DNA from: Balneolaceae bacterium
GTDB lineage: Bacteria; Bacteroidota; Rhodothermia; Balneolales; Balneolaceae
Direction: 5' to 3'
Assembly: GCA_007123985.1 (NCBI GenBank)
Contig: SLGA01000076.1
Span: 1 to 10,271 of the forward strand
DNA: 10,271 nt
Part shown: in pieces, positions 1 through 6,638 of the stretch
Layout: every line of letters starts with the position of its first letter
How positions within the stretch are numbered: the first letter of the stretch is position 1
Notes under the pieces: generated by a model
Told to the model about the DNA's origin: nothing
The model's database searches: none
The model's input: the letters and a program-made list of their open reading frames with translations, nothing else
Made by a program: the position numbers and the translations under genes

Positions 1-279
1 AATTTTGGGTGTATGGCTCATGACAATAAACTTCTTTTTTTGTTTCGGGAAACTGCAAGAGTTTCGTTTTCTTTCAAGTATTCAAAATAAGAAATTCGTT
101 GGGATCAACCTATTTGAAGGGCATGACAAGACAGATGATAACATATTCAAAAAATTTGCCTCATTCATTTCAAAATGTTTCGGGTTTATTCTTATGGAAT
201 TTCTGCCTTAAACATAGTACCAGCCAGTCCTTAATCGTACCCAAATTCAGCTTTCACCAAAAAATCATCCGAAAACAAA
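1..279. other. Intergenic stretch with no supportable gene
   Basis: AT-rich sequence downstream of the minus-strand tRNA unit. Two short plus-strand open frames (5-211 and 99-326) overlap each other. Their translations are rich in Phe, Lys and Ile, show no recognisable motif, and one runs into the tRNA terminator, so neither is called. I see no RNA gene, no CRISPR repeat and no convincing promoter before the terminator that begins at about 271. It may be the gap before a neighbouring gene outside the window. Confidence 0.5.
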
Positions 280-320
280 AAAGCCCTGAAAGTTCATATC
301 TCTATGTCTTACAGGGCTTT
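271..320 (-). terminator. Intrinsic terminator of the tRNA-Phe gene
   Basis: Read on the minus strand, AAAGCCCTG (320-312) pairs perfectly with CAGGGCTTT (288-280). The 3' arm runs directly into a T-rich tail (TTTTTTGTTTTC, down to 271). The 9-bp stem with a GC core followed by a T tract fits a Rho-independent terminator. It starts 9 bases after the tRNA 3' end. The loop is long (23 nt) for this class and may be partly structured. Confidence 0.8.
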
Positions 321-329
321 AATTGAGTG

Positions 330-402
<73 letters not shown>

Positions 403-413
403 TCACAGAACAG

Positions 414-444
414 TAAATATAAGGGGTATTCATTCTTAACACAA
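414..444 (-). promoter_or_regulatory. Candidate Bacteroidota-type promoter for tRNA-Phe
   Basis: On the minus strand TTG (444-442) is followed after exactly 20 bases by TATATTTA (421-414). This matches the Bacteroidota housekeeping pattern TTG-N17..23-TAnnTTTG with one mismatch, in the last base. The -7 box ends 11 bases before the tRNA 5' end, a sensible distance for a short leader. The motif match and position are seen directly; activity is inferred. Confidence 0.5.
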
Positions 445-470
445 CGGTTATTTTGTGAAACATAAAACGT

Positions 471-484
471 GAGACTTGAGACAG
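471..484 (+). repeat. Heptamer tandem pair GAGACTT-GAGACAG
   Basis: Two adjacent 7-base units share GAGAC as their first five bases. They lie in the 163-base gap between recJ and tRNA-Phe. The same two-unit, 7-base-period design, built from other words, recurs at 3661-3674 and 6588-6601. Confidence 0.45.
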
Positions 485-553
485 CAAACATAAAATGTTG
501 TTTATCTCTTAGTGTCAAAACCCACCTGTTTGCCTTTTCACGTTTGCTGTTTC
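478..553. repeat. Imperfect inverted repeat downstream of recJ
   Basis: GAGACAGCAAAC (478-489) and GTTTGCTGTTTC (542-553) are reverse complements at 11 of 12 positions and are separated by 52 bases. No T tract follows on either strand, so this is not a standard terminator. The pair lies just after the recJ stop (566-568) and before the tRNA promoter. It could be a small intergenic repeat element or a long-loop hairpin in the recJ 3' UTR. Confidence 0.4.
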
Positions 554-565
554 ACTTGATACCCC

Positions 566-2278
566 TCATGCCTGAACATGTATATCCTTAAGCCTCATCT
601 GGATGGTGCGTTTGCCGTTCCAGTAATTTTCCTCAAGTACATACGCTACATCAATCCGATCTTGCTTGCAGTTTCGCAGCCGGGGCTCATACTCGTGCAT
701 GTTAAAACCGATGGCATCAAACACAGCAGAATTTTCTGACTTCACTTTCATTTTCAAGTGGCCGCTTCCCACAATGCTCGGCAGACCCTCTATGCAAACA
801 TTATGGCTCACAAATACCGGTCGCATGTTGCCCGGGCCAAAAGGCTCAAAGAGAGTGAGCAATTTCCAGAATTTCATATCAATCCTGCTCAGATCCAGTT
901 CGCCAGAAATTTCAAGCTCTGGTTTGAAATCATTATTCAACAGCGTGTTATAGGCTATTTCATTCATACGCAATCTGAACTCATCCAGGTTATCCCGGCT
1001 CATGGTAAGGCCGGCGGCAAACTCATGCCCTCCAAACTGTTCAAGTAAATCTTCACACTCTTTCAGTGCATCGTAAATATTAAAGCCTTTTATGGATCTG
1101 GCTGATCCTTTTATTTTATCCTCAACTGTGCTCAGCATAATAGCCGGGCGGTAATGAGCATCCACAAGTCGGGAGGCTACAATACCAATTACACCAAGGT
1201 GCCAGTCGGGGCTGTGGAGTACCATCGCCGACATCTCGTCGATGTTAAACTCATTCTCAAGCATCTCCGTAGCCTGGTTCATCGTTTCCATATCGGCGGT
1301 TTTACGCATCTTGTTTACCGCTTCCAGCTCGGATGCAAACCGGCTTGCGGTTACTGCATCATCTGCAATCATCAGCTCAACGGCTGTGGTGGCATCGCCC
1401 ATACGGCCGGCCGCATTAATTCGCGGCCCGATGGAAAATACAATGCTCGATGTAGTAACACTCCCCGGTTTTGCATCAATCAGATTGAGCAGCGCTTTTA
1501 TGCCAACGCGGGGCTCTGTGTTGATGAGTTCAAGCCCCCGTCTCATCAATACACGGTTTTCATCAACTATAGGCACTATGTCCGATGCGATCGAAATGGC
1601 TACAAGATCCAGAAACTGTTCGGGCAGGTCAGCCGGCAAGCCAAGCTTTTGCGTTGTACCCTGCACCAGCTTAAATCCAACACCTGCACCGGAAAGGCCA
1701 TCAAACGGATAGTTACAATCAGGGCGCTTTGGGTCCAGAACAGCTACAGCGTCAGGTATGGTATCACCCACGGTGTGATGATCGCAAATGATTAGATCGA
1801 TCCCTTTCTCTTTGGCATATTTTGCCTCTTCTATAGCTGTAATCCCGCAATCAACCGATACAATCAGGTTGGCTCCTTTTTGGATGGAAAATTCAATTCC
1901 GTCGGGGTTAATGCCGTATCCCTCTTTGAACCGGTGAGGGATATAATACTCCACATCCAGCCCGAATCGCTTCAAAAATGTGTAAAGAATACTTACAGCA
2001 GTGGTGCCGTCAACATCATAATCCCCATAAATAACCACCTTTTCCCGGTTGCGGATGGCCGCAGAAAGGCGGCAAGCACCTGCCTCCATATCTTTCATCA
2101 GAAATGGATCGTACAGATCTTTATTTTCAGGCCGAAAAAATGTTTTAGCCTGTTCGAAGGTATTGATATTCCGGATTGCAAGCAGGCGGGCGATCTCCGC
2201 GGGTACGTTTAGCTGCTCCTGCAGCAACGATATAGTCTCCTCCCGCGATGGTTTGGAAAAGGTCCATCGGTAAGCCAT
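566..2278 (-). CDS. recJ: Single-stranded-DNA-specific 5'-3' exonuclease RecJ
   Basis: RecJ degrades single-stranded DNA 5' to 3' in the cytoplasm, in RecF-pathway recombination, mismatch repair and base excision repair. The 570-residue product has the normal bacterial length (E. coli RecJ is 577). The DHH domain carries YGDYDVDG (84-91), SVDCG (141-145), the metal-binding DHH (166-168), ASDIVP (231-236) and SIGPRINAAGR (282-292). The DHHA1 domain follows with HLGVIGIVASR (360-370), GSARSIKGFN (391-400) and GGHEFAAG (416-423). FEPFGPGN (477-484) lies in the C-terminal OB-fold region (about 455-568). The ATG at 2278 suits the family N-terminus; no strong Shine-Dalgarno precedes it, as is usual in Bacteroidota. 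All catalytic motifs look intact. It is divergent from the App1-like gene, with a 256-base gap. Confidence 0.97.
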   Translation of the reverse strand: MAYRWTFSKPSREETISLLQEQLNVPAEIARLLAIRNINTFEQAKTFFRPENKDLYDPFLMKDMEAGACRLSAAIRNREKVVIYGDYDVDGTTAVSILYTFLKRFGLDVEYYIPHRFKEGYGINPDGIEFSIQKGANLIVSVDCGITAIEEAKYAKEKGIDLIICDHHTVGDTIPDAVAVLDPKRPDCNYPFDGLSGAGVGFKLVQGTTQKLGLPADLPEQFLDLVAISIASDIVPIVDENRVLMRRGLELINTEPRVGIKALLNLIDAKPGSVTTSSIVFSIGPRINAAGRMGDATTAVELMIADDAVTASRFASELEAVNKMRKTADMETMNQATEMLENEFNIDEMSAMVLHSPDWHLGVIGIVASRLVDAHYRPAIMLSTVEDKIKGSARSIKGFNIYDALKECEDLLEQFGGHEFAAGLTMSRDNLDEFRLRMNEIAYNTLLNNDFKPELEISGELDLSRIDMKFWKLLTLFEPFGPGNMRPVFVSHNVCIEGLPSIVGSGHLKMKVKSENSAVFDAIGFNMHEYEPRLRNCKQDRIDVAYVLEENYWNGKRTIQMRLKDIHVQA

Positions 2279-2344
2279 GGTTTATGTTCTGTTTTGTTAT
2301 CATTTAAGAGGAGCGGGAGTATCACCTCATCCACACCAAAGCGT

Positions 2345-2372
2345 GCATCCGCATAATATCCAGGCCGGATGC
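2345..2372. promoter_or_regulatory. Inverted repeat in the recJ / App1-like divergent gap
   Basis: GCATCCG (2345-2351) and CGGATGC (2366-2372) are perfect reverse complements separated by 14 bases. TTTTAT follows on the plus strand. No gene ends just upstream on the plus strand, so termination of a coding transcript is unlikely. Position between two divergent genes suggests an operator-like dyad or a hairpin in the recJ leader. No regulator is identifiable. Confidence 0.3.
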
Positions 2373-2534
2373 TTTTATAACCTGTTTCTCTGTTTACTAT
2401 TATACTAAAGTGAACAGAAAATGTGTATAAACAATCTTTTTTTTATCATTAACCAATTCTGAATAGTGCTATATCTATCGGCGGAAAACAAATACTATTT
2501 CTTGATTCGCAAACTAATTCATCCTTTTTATAAA

Positions 2535-3656
2535 ATGTCTCTTCAAATTCCCTCATCCATTATTGCTCTTCTTTTCACAGTACTCATCATCACTCCATCA
2601 GATACTGCCGATGAAAAGCGAAGCAGCGATCATGTACTTTTTTATCCGGCTTACGGGTACAGCTCCGGTGATGACTGGGTTATTCCCATGCGGATATACG
2701 TATATGAGTACAGGCCCGGTGTGCAAAGCCTGGTTCGCAGAATGTTTACACGTATTCGAAATCTGGACGAAGACCAGCAACAGATCTTCGATTCCAGAAT
2801 CAGAGACTTTGTTGTGGACAGCGAATCGCGGGAAACGGTTCTTTTTTCGTTTGATGATGATCCGGAACATGAAATCTTCGGTATCATGGATAATGAAGGC
2901 AACTACTTGAGAACCGGGCTGAATGGCTTTGTGGAGGGTGAAGTGCGCTTATCAAAAGAAAGGATACAGGAAATTGTAACAGCTCAAAACCCTGCTGATG
3001 GTTGGCTGACAATCAACGCTGTATCTGATGGGCACCCCGGTACAGGGCGTATAAAACTGATTGAGCCGGAAGGTCTATCTGTAATTTCTGATGTGGATGA
3101 TACCGTGAAAATAACCGAGCTCCCAGCCGGCTCGGAAATAGTCATCAGAAATACATTTTATAAAGAGTATGCAGCTGCTCCCGACATGGCAGATTTTTAC
3201 CAAAGTTTGGGAGAAGAAACAGCATTTCATTACGTATCCGGATCGCCCTGGCAGCTCTTCAGGCCGCTTTCACAGTTTCTTTTTGGAGATGAAGCCGGTT
3301 TCCCTGAAGGCACATTTCACATGAAACGTGTTACCAAAAACTTTTTGAGCCTTAACACCTGGCGCGACCTTCGTGAGTTGGTAATGAATGAAGATGTAAC
3401 CTTTGATCAGAAAATCGCACAAATTTCTCAAATCTTTGAACACTTCCCGCAGCGGGATTTTATACTGATAGGCGATTCCGGCGAAGCAGACCCCGAGGTT
3501 TTCAGCACTATTCGCGAAATGTTCCCCGATCAGGTCAGGAAAATATATATCCGCGATGTGGTAAACGCCCGCGAACTTGCCCCCGAACGCCTCGAAGATA
3601 TGCACATTATTCCGGCACCAACCATTGAATTCGGAGTTTCTCAATTTGATGAGTAA
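2535..3656 (+). CDS. App1-like (DUF2183) phosphatase, probably exported
   Basis: The C-terminal half matches the App1 catalytic domain, a HAD-type fold named after yeast phosphatidate phosphatase App1. Visible motifs, numbered from this start, are the nucleophile motif DVDDT (186-190, with two aspartates as DxDxT), the conserved YVSGSPW (233-239), FPEGTFHMKRV after it, and IGDSGEADPE (from about 312), followed by an IYIRDV segment. Residues about 30-170 form a poorly conserved N-terminal region typical of this family. The ATG at 2535 gives 373 residues with a hydrophobic N-terminus (IIALLFTVLII), suggesting export or membrane anchoring. The short n-region lacks Lys/Arg. An in-frame GTG at 2466 would add 23 residues containing several basic ones, so the start is uncertain. 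Phosphatidate as the real substrate is unproven. Confidence 0.85.
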   Translation: MSLQIPSSIIALLFTVLIITPSDTADEKRSSDHVLFYPAYGYSSGDDWVIPMRIYVYEYRPGVQSLVRRMFTRIRNLDEDQQQIFDSRIRDFVVDSESRETVLFSFDDDPEHEIFGIMDNEGNYLRTGLNGFVEGEVRLSKERIQEIVTAQNPADGWLTINAVSDGHPGTGRIKLIEPEGLSVISDVDDTVKITELPAGSEIVIRNTFYKEYAAAPDMADFYQSLGEETAFHYVSGSPWQLFRPLSQFLFGDEAGFPEGTFHMKRVTKNFLSLNTWRDLRELVMNEDVTFDQKIAQISQIFEHFPQRDFILIGDSGEADPEVFSTIREMFPDQVRKIYIRDVVNARELAPERLEDMHIIPAPTIEFGVSQFDE

Positions 3657-3660
3657 TGGG

Positions 3661-3674
3661 AGTAGCCAGTAGCA
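3661..3674 (+). repeat. Heptamer tandem pair AGTAGCC-AGTAGCA
   Basis: Two adjacent 7-base units match at 6 of 7 positions. They begin 4 bases after the stop of the App1-like gene. The second unit also forms most of the left arm of the inverted repeat at 3668-3718. Confidence 0.55.
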
Positions 3675-3718
3675 AAATCTCAATACTTGATTCTTTTTAC
3701 TCAATACTTCTTGCTACT
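3668..3718. repeat. Inverted repeat with nested direct repeats between convergent genes
   Basis: AGTAGCAA (3668-3675) pairs perfectly with TTGCTACT (3711-3718). Inside the loop CTCAATACTT occurs twice (3679-3688 and 3700-3709) with a 21-base period. The element fills nearly the whole 73-base gap between the ends of two convergent genes, so it may act as a two-way terminator. The flanking T/A runs are weak: CTTTTC follows on the plus strand and no T run follows the arm on the minus strand. It may instead be a dispersed intergenic repeat. Confidence 0.5.
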
Positions 3719-3729
3719 CTTTTCAAATT

Positions 3730-5127
3730 TTAGCCATCACACAGTGGTAGCCTTAGCACGGGGGGACCATCAGGATCGGGGCGAAGGTTTTGAACGAACC
3801 GATTTCCCTGATCTCCTATAAATTCCATTTCTAATTCAGGAGCACTCCAGAGTACCGGATTAACGGTTCCGTTCGGGGTAGCGTTAATGGTCAGAAATAC
3901 CTCAGCGGGAAGGCCGGTTACAGGGCCTGTACTTAAACGAATCAAGCCATTGCCGGTATCAATACTGGTGTTCAGAGTTACGCCTCCTGTAATAGTGCCA
4001 TTTACAGATAATGAAGAAATATCCAGCCCATCAGGGATGGGCAGCAAGATGCGTGTGTCATCCCGGGGGCCAAAACTTTCTGACGGCTGCAGTGTAGATA
4101 TATAGCCTACAGCTTCTATTTGAACAGAATTTCCTGCTGATGCGGAATTTGCTTCTACCTCAAAATCGAGCCGAAAACCGCTTTGCAGATTGGTTGCACC
4201 TGCCACATAATCAAATGTTGTGTGTTCTATAATGCCCGTGCAAGCAGGGTTTTCAGAAATATGCAGAGTAGAATGTGCTTTTACGGTCATATTTCGTGAT
4301 TTTTGGCTGAAATCATTCGGATCGGCCCATCCGGCGCGGGTTCTCCATTCTGCTTCGTACTCTCTGTTCGATGATGGAGCATTTAACATTCGCGCTACTG
4401 TTAAAAAACGCGTTAATACATCAAGCTCAGTTGTGTTTTCACTCATAATTGCTCCAAGATCACTGTCGCTCAAAGAATGATTATTCAGTACAGGAGCCGT
4501 CCCCTGGTTCGATTTGCTTGAGTGATGCAGTGTGAAACATTGCGTAACCGGGGTACCGGGTGCTACAGTCATCTGACGGTAACCACTGATTAACTTTGGC
4601 GGGAAAAACATCCCCACACCTTCGCTGCATCGATCCGGGCTCTCAGCAAACAGACGATACAAAGTGGTATGTGGCGCAATCAACACCCTGAAACCGGTTC
4701 GCCTTGTGCCCGTTGCGTTACCCGATGAAACAGTATAATCTACAATACTAACCGAATGATTCTCCACAACCCTTCGGCCGTTTCTGTCGCTAAATATACG
4801 AGACTCTCCGGGTCTTATTGCTTCAGATTCTTCAACTACCAGGCCAAATGTTGTGTCGAATATTCTATGCCGTTCAAGAGTTCGTTCACCGGAGTTTTCA
4901 ACCCGATAGCAAAGTAAAATTTCATCGCCAGGTTCAGCGTCAAACTGCGGAGAATTATCATCAGGACAGGTGGCTGCTTTGGTTGCAAAGGCTTTAATAT
5001 TAAATTCGGAGGCCGGAATCTCGGGGCTATTCCCCCCATTTTCAGAATCCGCTGAACTACTGCAGGATATTGTTATTAACCAAGTGGTGCTCAGAAGCAG
5101 AGTTAGCGTTGTGCGGAATTTTTGCAT
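3730..5127 (-). CDS. Secreted lipoprotein of unknown function with two tandem modules
   Basis: I do not recognise a family for this 465-residue protein. The N-terminus is a lipoprotein-type signal: a basic start (MQKFR), a hydrophobic stretch and Cys22 after TIS, followed by a Ser-rich linker with acidic residues, so it is probably anchored in the outer membrane or at the surface. Two modules follow. Module 1 has Cys54, a PG at 66-67, Cys73-Tyr, His87, Asp91, Gly95 and AP-H-TTL (151-156). Module 2 has Cys167, PG at 190-191, Cys197-Phe, His217, Asp221, Gly225 and KA-H-STL (283-288). Order and several spacings are conserved, and paired cysteines suggest disulfides. The remainder (about 290-465) is beta-rich looking, with Cys296 and Cys463. 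An Ig-like, adhesin-style architecture is plausible but inferred. It is transcribed alone, divergent from kbl. Confidence 0.8.
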   Translation of the reverse strand: MQKFRTTLTLLLSTTWLITISCSSSADSENGGNSPEIPASEFNIKAFATKAATCPDDNSPQFDAEPGDEILLCYRVENSGERTLERHRIFDTTFGLVVEESEAIRPGESRIFSDRNGRRVVENHSVSIVDYTVSSGNATGTRRTGFRVLIAPHTTLYRLFAESPDRCSEGVGMFFPPKLISGYRQMTVAPGTPVTQCFTLHHSSKSNQGTAPVLNNHSLSDSDLGAIMSENTTELDVLTRFLTVARMLNAPSSNREYEAEWRTRAGWADPNDFSQKSRNMTVKAHSTLHISENPACTGIIEHTTFDYVAGATNLQSGFRLDFEVEANSASAGNSVQIEAVGYISTLQPSESFGPRDDTRILLPIPDGLDISSLSVNGTITGGVTLNTSIDTGNGLIRLSTGPVTGLPAEVFLTINATPNGTVNPVLWSAPELEMEFIGDQGNRFVQNLRPDPDGPPVLRLPLCDG

Positions 5128-5324
5128 CGTGTTTTGTTTTAAATTTTTTCAGAGCAAATCATGCTGATTTTATACGTAAGAATGCAACAATTAACCCCCT
5201 GATAGCTCACATCGGTTTGTATTTTTGGATATTAGTGCATCCGAAGATCTATGCTTCTTTTCAATTTATTTTAGTTCCTTAGTTGTGTTACTTTTCCAAA
5301 ACCCAAGCTCCCCTCAAAATGCGT

Positions 5325-5356
5325 TACCTTTGAGTCTCCGATTTTTCTTAATTTTG
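5325..5356 (+). promoter_or_regulatory. Candidate promoter region of the kbl-tdh operon
   Basis: Two exact matches to the Bacteroidota -7 consensus TAnnTTTG lie upstream of kbl: TACCTTTG (5325-5332) and TAATTTTG (5349-5356). The TTG inside the first (5330-5332) stands 16 bases before the second, slightly shorter than the usual 17-23. A start driven by the second box would fall near 5362, giving a leader of about 40 bases. Which box is used, if either, cannot be settled from sequence. Confidence 0.4.
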
Positions 5357-5363
5357 GCCTGTC

Positions 5364-5376
5364 AAACCGACGGTTT
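5364..5376. promoter_or_regulatory. Palindrome AAACCG-A-CGGTTT in the kbl leader
   Basis: A perfect 6-bp dyad around a single central base lies 25 bases before the kbl ATG and just downstream of the second -7 candidate. The position and symmetry suit a repressor operator. As RNA it could form only a small 5-bp hairpin with a 3-nt loop. The regulator is unknown. Confidence 0.35.
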
Positions 5377-5401
5377 AAAATCTAACCTATAAGCACGTTT
5401 T

Positions 5402-6589
5402 ATGTACTCAACCCTGAAAGACGACCTTCAAAAAGAACTTGATCAAATCAAAGCTGACGGACTCTTCAAAGAAGAGAGAATTATCACCACCCCGCAGGGA
5501 GCCGTCATCAAGACAGATAAAGGAGAAGAAGTAATTAACTTTTGCGCAAACAATTACCTCGGACTCTCTTCCCACCCAAGGGTGATTGATGCCGCAAAAA
5601 AGACGATTGACGAATATGGCTACGGGATGTCATCCGTGAGATTTATATGCGGCACTCAAACCATCCATAAAGAGCTGGAATCAAAAATCGCGGAATTTCT
5701 GGGTACAGATGATGCCATCCTCTATGCCGCTGCTTTTGATGCAAACGGTGGTGTTTTTGAACCTATTATCGGAAAAGGTGATGCAATCATTTCAGACCAG
5801 TTGAATCACGCCTCTATTATTGATGGTGTCAGGCTTTGCAAGGCCGATCGCTACGTGTACAAACACAACGATATGGCTGATCTTGAAGAAAAACTGAAAG
5901 AAGCACAGGGGGCACGAACACGGGTCATTGCCACAGACGGGGTGTTCTCGATGGATGGTACCATAGCACAGCTCGATAAAATCTGCGACCTGGCTGATAA
6001 GTATGATGCACTGGTAATGAGCGATGAGTGCCACTCCACTGGGTTTGTGGGTAAAACAGGACGCGGTGTTCATGAATACCGCGATGTAATGGGCCGTGTG
6101 GATATCATCACCGGTACATTGGGTAAAGCTCTTGGCGGGGCATCGGGTGGTTTTACAGCCGCGCACCAGGAAATTGTGGATATGCTTCGGCAGCGCTCTC
6201 GCCCCTACCTCTTTTCCAACACACTGGCTCCATCCATTACCGGCGCCTCGATTGAGGTACTCAAACTTCTCAGCGAAACAACCGAACTGCGCGATAAACT
6301 CGAAACCAACACCCTCTATTTCCGCGAGCAGATGGCCAACGCCGGATTCGATATCAAACCGGGATCGCATGCCATTGTACCGGTGATGCTGTACGATGCA
6401 AAACTCTCGCAGGATTTCGCCGAAAAACTACTCGAAAAAGGAATCTATGTAATCGGGTTTTACTACCCGGTTGTACCGAAGGGCCAGGCGAGAATTCGCG
6501 TGCAGCTATCGGCAGTTCATGAGCGCGAACATTTGGACAAAGCGATTAGCGCATTTACAGAGATTGGTAAGGAAATGGGAGTGATTTAG
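5402..6589 (+). CDS. kbl: Glycine C-acetyltransferase (2-amino-3-ketobutyrate CoA ligase)
   Basis: Kbl is a cytoplasmic PLP enzyme that splits 2-amino-3-ketobutyrate with CoA into glycine and acetyl-CoA, the second step of threonine breakdown. The 395-residue product has the family length (E. coli 398) and an intact fold-type I alpha-oxoamine synthase layout: NNYLGL (50-55), GTQTIHK (84-90), the PLP-stacking histidine in SDQLNHAS (His136), SDECHSTGF (207-215, with Asp208 contacting the pyridine nitrogen), the Schiff-base lysine in TGTLGKALGG (Lys242), and RIRVQLSA (364-371). Relatives such as KAS/ALAS/BioF share this fold, but the downstream tdh gene fixes the assignment. It is the first gene of the operon and has no Shine-Dalgarno (the ATG follows an AT-rich leader). 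The TAG stop overlaps a heptamer repeat. Confidence 0.96.
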   Translation: MYSTLKDDLQKELDQIKADGLFKEERIITTPQGAVIKTDKGEEVINFCANNYLGLSSHPRVIDAAKKTIDEYGYGMSSVRFICGTQTIHKELESKIAEFLGTDDAILYAAAFDANGGVFEPIIGKGDAIISDQLNHASIIDGVRLCKADRYVYKHNDMADLEEKLKEAQGARTRVIATDGVFSMDGTIAQLDKICDLADKYDALVMSDECHSTGFVGKTGRGVHEYRDVMGRVDIITGTLGKALGGASGGFTAAHQEIVDMLRQRSRPYLFSNTLAPSITGASIEVLKLLSETTELRDKLETNTLYFREQMANAGFDIKPGSHAIVPVMLYDAKLSQDFAEKLLEKGIYVIGFYYPVVPKGQARIRVQLSAVHEREHLDKAISAFTEIGKEMGVI

Positions 6590-6601
6590 AAGACAGAAGA
6601 C
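6588..6601 (+). repeat. Perfect heptamer tandem pair AGAAGAC-AGAAGAC
   Basis: Two identical adjacent 7-base units start inside the kbl stop codon (6587-6589) and extend into the 49-base gap before tdh. This is the cleanest of three heptamer pairs at gene borders in the window. Confidence 0.6.
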
Positions 6602-6638
6602 GGGAATATATTTTAAAACCACAAAACTGATACAGAGA

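Noticed and set aside
5..326. Two short overlapping plus-strand open frames
   Set aside because: Low-complexity AT-rich translations, no homology-like motif, mutual overlap, and one runs into the tRNA terminator.
1154..1795. Plus-strand open frame of 213 codons inside recJ
   Set aside because: It lies fully antisense to intact RecJ catalytic motifs and its translation has the His/Cys/Tyr-rich look of a shadow frame, with no recognisable domain.
5333..5401. Possible glycine riboswitch before kbl
   Set aside because: The leader is only about 40-70 bases and shows no paired-aptamer architecture. Only a small palindrome is visible.
5792..6370. Minus-strand open frame of 192 codons inside kbl
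   Set aside because: It is antisense to conserved Kbl PLP-binding segments and has no coherent motif, so it is a shadow frame.
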